Assembly (NCBI GenBank): GCA_016872155.1
Contig: VHBB01000012.1
Coordinates: 1 to 34,221 of the forward strand
Direction: 5' to 3'
Source of the DNA: Sphingomonadales bacterium
GTDB lineage: Bacteria; Bacteroidota; Bacteroidia; Chitinophagales; Chitinophagaceae
Length of the DNA stretch: 34,221 bases
A program made the position numbers and the translations under genes. Position 1 is the first letter of the stretch. Every line of letters begins with the position of its first letter. Shown here in pieces: positions 31,835 to 34,221 of this stretch. The notes under the pieces were generated by a model that was not told the origin of the DNA, did no database searches, and saw nothing but the letters and a program-made list of their open reading frames with translations.

Positions 31835-32656
31835 ATGGAATTAAATAAAATATTAACCGCAGACATTCTCGATATTGTCTTTGAGGGAAGAAACAAAGAG
31901 TATGGGGCCTATGACCTGCGCAAGACCTACCACGAGCGGGTAAAGCGTGCCCTGATCATTACGGCCTCTTCGGCTGCCTTGATCTTACTGATCTCTTTTT
32001 TGAACAAGACCCTCAGCGATAACGACAATGCCAAGGTCAAGATCAATGAAATGACCTTGCAAGATGTTAAGCAAGAAGAAAAAGAACCGCCGCCTCCCCC
32101 TCCGCCGCCTCCCCCTAAGCAGGAGCCGCCCAAGGTAGAGATGAAGCAGTTTACGCCTCCTGTTATTAAAAAAGACGAAGAAGTAGAAAAGCCGCCGCCA
32201 CCACAAGAAGAATTGAAAGAGGCCAAGATCGATGTTGTCAACGTAGAAGGGATCAAAGACGAAGGATTGGCGGCACCTGTCGATATCGATCAGGGCAAGC
32301 AGATCGTTGAAGAGAAATTCGACGATAACAAGATCTTCGATAAAGTAGAGATCGAGGCCAGTTTTCCCGGAGGTGACAGCAAATGGCGTCAGTACCTCGA
32401 ACGCAATGCCAACGGCCAAGTTGCAACCGATAATGGTGCTCCCGAAGGAACCTATACGACCGTGGTACAATTTGTAGTGGATAAGGAAGGTAACATCAGT
32501 GATGTGCGCGCCCTTACCAATCACGGCTATGGCATGGAAGAAGAGGCGATGCGTGTTATTAAGCGCGGACCCAAATGGAATCCTGCCATTCAAAACGGAC
32601 GACAAGTAAAAGCGTATCGTAAACAGCCCATCACATTCCGTGTGGAGGGTGAATAA
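31835..32656 (+). CDS. tonB: TonB-family energy transducer
   Basis: A 273-aa protein that carries energy from ExbB/ExbD to outer-membrane TonB-dependent receptors. A cytoplasmic N-terminus of about 37 residues (MELNKILTADILDIVFEGRN) precedes the membrane helix (about 38-56). A proline-rich periplasmic spanner follows, with ten consecutive prolines at 85-94 and further PP runs to about 130. The C-terminal TonB domain starts near ASFPGGDSKWRQYLERN and ends with KWNPAIQNGRQVKAYRKQPI and TFRVEGE. The start MELNKILTADILD is typical for Bacteroidota TonB. It ends the operon just before a strong terminator. Confidence 0.96.
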   Translation: MELNKILTADILDIVFEGRNKEYGAYDLRKTYHERVKRALIITASSAALILLISFLNKTLSDNDNAKVKINEMTLQDVKQEEKEPPPPPPPPPPKQEPPKVEMKQFTPPVIKKDEEVEKPPPPQEELKEAKIDVVNVEGIKDEGLAAPVDIDQGKQIVEEKFDDNKIFDKVEIEASFPGGDSKWRQYLERNANGQVATDNGAPEGTYTTVVQFVVDKEGNISDVRALTNHGYGMEEEAMRVIKRGPKWNPAIQNGRQVKAYRKQPITFRVEGE

Positions 32657-32676
32657 TCGGTGCCATACCATTTTAT

Positions 32677-32708
32677 CAAGTCCCCTTTCTAGAGGGGACT
32701 TTTTTTTT
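32677..32708 (+). terminator. Intrinsic terminator of the exb-tonB operon
   Basis: AAGTCCCCT (32678-32686) pairs with AGGGGACTT (32693-32701) around TTCTAG, a perfect 9-bp stem followed by an unbroken T run to 32708. It starts about 20 bases after the tonB stop. The T run ends five bases before the mnmE -7 box. Confidence 0.9.
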
Positions 32709-32712
32709 AAGT

Positions 32713-32720
32713 TACTTTTG
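32713..32720 (+). promoter_or_regulatory. -7 box of mnmE (TACTTTTG)
   Basis: Exact TAnnTTTG match whose 3' end is only four bases before the mnmE ATG. The expected start site therefore coincides with the start codon. The -33 region would overlap the tonB terminator hairpin, and no TTG is visible there. Confidence 0.55.
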
Positions 32721-32724
32721 CGCT

Positions 32725-34104
32725 ATGAACAAATTGCAGGGTTGGGATGATACCATTGTGGCGCTGGCTACACCGCCGGGAGTAGGCGCTATTGGTGTAA
32801 TTCGGCTGAGCGGATTGGCTGCACTACCGATCGCCGATCGTTTGTTTCTGTCCAAAAAACTATCTGAGCAACCTTCTCATACCTTACAGGTGGGTTTATT
32901 GACGCATAAGGGTCGTTCCTTAGACGAAGTGGTCGTCTCGCTGTATAAAAATCCCCGGTCGTATACCGGAGAAGATGTGGTCGAGTTCAGTTGTCATGGA
33001 TCTCCTTATGTGCTGCAAGAGATCGTTGCGGCTTGTATCGAAGAAGGAGCTCGTTTGGCTCGCCCCGGCGAGTTTACGCAACGAGCCTTCTTAAAAGGAA
33101 AACTTGACCTTACCCAGGCCGAAGCGGTAGCCGATCTGATCGCTGCCGGCACGCGGGCCTCTCAACGCACTGCCTTGCAAGGACTCAAGGGAGGATTTTC
33201 GGCCGAGCTTTCCCTATTGCGCGAACAGCTCTTACAGTTTTCTGCCTTGCTTGAACTGGAGCTCGATTTTTCGCAAGAAGATGTGGAGTTCGCCGATCGC
33301 GATAAGCTGAGCACCTTATTGGAACAACTGGAACGGTCGACCGCTGCGCTGCTTCATTCGTTCCAATTGGGAAATGCCATTCGCAATGGTGTATCGGTGG
33401 CCATCATTGGTAAACCCAATGCTGGAAAATCTACGTTGCTAAATAGTTTACTCAACGAAAACCGCGCCCTGGTCAGCGATATTGCGGGCACGACGCGCGA
33501 TACGATAGAGGAGGTCCTCAACATCGAAGGCATTTTATTTAGGCTCATCGACACCGCGGGGTTACGCGAGCATACAACCGATCGGATCGAATCGGCCGGT
33601 ATGGAACGCAGTCTCGAAAAAATGCGCTCGGCCGATCTGGTCCTCTATGTATTCGATTGCACAGAACCGGTAGAAGAAGTGATCGCCTGGCAAGCACAGG
33701 CCCTTAAAGAAGGATTGAAGTTCTTGCTCGTTGCTAACAAAAGCGATCTGGCCACGACTGCAGCATTTGTTACGCAACATCCTGCACTGAAAGATGTTGT
33801 TTCGATCGCTGCTAAGACGCGACAAGACCTGCCTCTTTTAACGCGTGCGATGGTTTCCCGCGTACTAACGGGAGCACTCGACACCGAGCACACCATCGTT
33901 ACCAACGCCCGTCATTTTCAAGCTTTGCAAGAGGTGCATAAGGCGCTACTCGATGCAAAGCTGGGATTGACACAATCGCTGCCGGGCGATCTGTTGGCAC
34001 TCGAGGTGCGTCGTTGTCTTCATTATCTCGGCGAAATTACCGGTGAGATCACCAATGAAGACCAGCTCGATTTTATCTTTAGTAAATTTTGTATCGGAAA
34101 GTGA
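32725..34104 (+). CDS. mnmE: tRNA uridine-5-carboxymethylaminomethyl(34) synthesis GTPase MnmE
   Basis: A 459-aa GTPase that with MnmG modifies the wobble uridine of certain tRNAs (xm5U34). It has the N-terminal tetrahydrofolate-binding domain (TPPGVGAIGVIRLSG near 16-30), a helical domain, an inserted G domain with P-loop GKPNAGKST from 229, GTTRDT switch region, DTAGLRE from 276 and NKSD, and the C-terminal catalytic FCIGK ending with Cys456. The start MNKLQGWDDTIVALATP is the expected N-terminus. It stands as a single gene with its own promoter close to the ATG, and may be translated from a leaderless mRNA. Confidence 0.97.
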   Translation: MNKLQGWDDTIVALATPPGVGAIGVIRLSGLAALPIADRLFLSKKLSEQPSHTLQVGLLTHKGRSLDEVVVSLYKNPRSYTGEDVVEFSCHGSPYVLQEIVAACIEEGARLARPGEFTQRAFLKGKLDLTQAEAVADLIAAGTRASQRTALQGLKGGFSAELSLLREQLLQFSALLELELDFSQEDVEFADRDKLSTLLEQLERSTAALLHSFQLGNAIRNGVSVAIIGKPNAGKSTLLNSLLNENRALVSDIAGTTRDTIEEVLNIEGILFRLIDTAGLREHTTDRIESAGMERSLEKMRSADLVLYVFDCTEPVEEVIAWQAQALKEGLKFLLVANKSDLATTAAFVTQHPALKDVVSIAAKTRQDLPLLTRAMVSRVLTGALDTEHTIVTNARHFQALQEVHKALLDAKLGLTQSLPGDLLALEVRRCLHYLGEITGEITNEDQLDFIFSKFCIGK

Positions 34105-34173
34105 AGTTGTCAGAAACTTGTTTACTATACCTTAGTTTTCAATAGTTTAGAGTTAAATTTTTTACTCTACTTG

Positions 34174-34205
34174 TTGCCCTTTTTAGTTTTTTTGTCCTAA
34201 TTTTG
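34174..34205 (+). promoter_or_regulatory. Promoter reading out of the right edge (TTG-N21-TAATTTTG)
   Basis: TTG (34174-34176), a 21-base spacer and an exact TAATTTTG (34198-34205) fit the Bacteroidota consensus. The remaining 16 bases hold no ATG, so the gene it serves begins beyond the window. Between the mnmE stop and this promoter only an A/T-rich inverted repeat (AGAGT...ACTCT, 34149-34168) is visible. Confidence 0.55.
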
Positions 34206-34221
34206 TTGGCAAATTGTTGCC

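Noticed and set aside
1-34221. CRISPR array, tRNA/rRNA genes, insertion sequence or phage remnants
   Set aside because: I looked for spaced direct repeats, cloverleaf-like segments, transposase or integrase motifs and found none; the gaps between genes are too short.

Overview
This window is a typical core-genome stretch of a Bacteroidota bacterium, most likely from the Chitinophagales (Chitinophagaceae-like). The evidence is the long Ala/Glu-rich tail on ribosomal protein S16, the MRQ-IKI-KSITNR start of the sigma factor, a short NuoG without the molybdopterin domain, an ExbB-ExbD-ExbD-TonB set in the Bacteroidota style, and many upstream boxes fitting the Bacteroidota promoter element TAnnTTTG. 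Coding density is very high, the longest non-coding gap is under 200 bases, and I see no rRNA, tRNA, insertion sequence, phage, CRISPR array or other mobile element.

Layout. (1) 1-3069, minus strand: the start of rimM, then rpsP, ffh and a divergent RpoD/SigA-type sigma factor. (2) 3216-5482, plus strand: a START-like (SRPBCC) protein, an LptF/LptG-family lipopolysaccharide export permease and an OsmC-family protein, closely spaced. (3) 5503-8976, minus strand: RluA-type and RluB/RsuA-type pseudouridine synthases, a secreted Spy-like LTxxQ protein and RlmN, i.e. mostly RNA-modification enzymes. (4) A PcaF/PaaJ-like thiolase (plus) converging on hisS (minus). (5) 11747-14743, plus: a small membrane protein, a PstS-like phosphate-binding-type lipoprotein and a secreted TPR protein. 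(6) 14806-28051, plus: a complete 14-gene nuoA-N operon for NADH:quinone oxidoreductase (complex I), with separate nuoC and nuoD. (7) An FtsX/MacB-type permease without a neighbouring ATPase. (8) 29591-32656, plus: exbB-exbD-exbD-tonB, ending in a strong intrinsic terminator, followed by mnmE. The right edge carries a good promoter pointing out of the window.

How the genes work together: complex I builds proton-motive force, and the adjacent Exb/TonB system spends it to energise outer-membrane transporters. From memory, the PstS-like and TPR genes often travel directly behind Exb/TonB in Bacteroidota, but here the nuo operon lies between them. The left third groups translation, protein targeting, RNA modification and envelope biogenesis.

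I did not find an obviously new multi-gene system. The most unusual signals are small-scale: short hairpins placed right at predicted transcript 5' ends of several genes, apparently leaderless mRNAs (mnmE, rlmN), a NuoG tail with a rearranged cysteine set, a possible attenuator between nuoA and nuoB, and a divergent second-type primary sigma factor. All promoter, hairpin and leaderless calls are read by eye and are inference.
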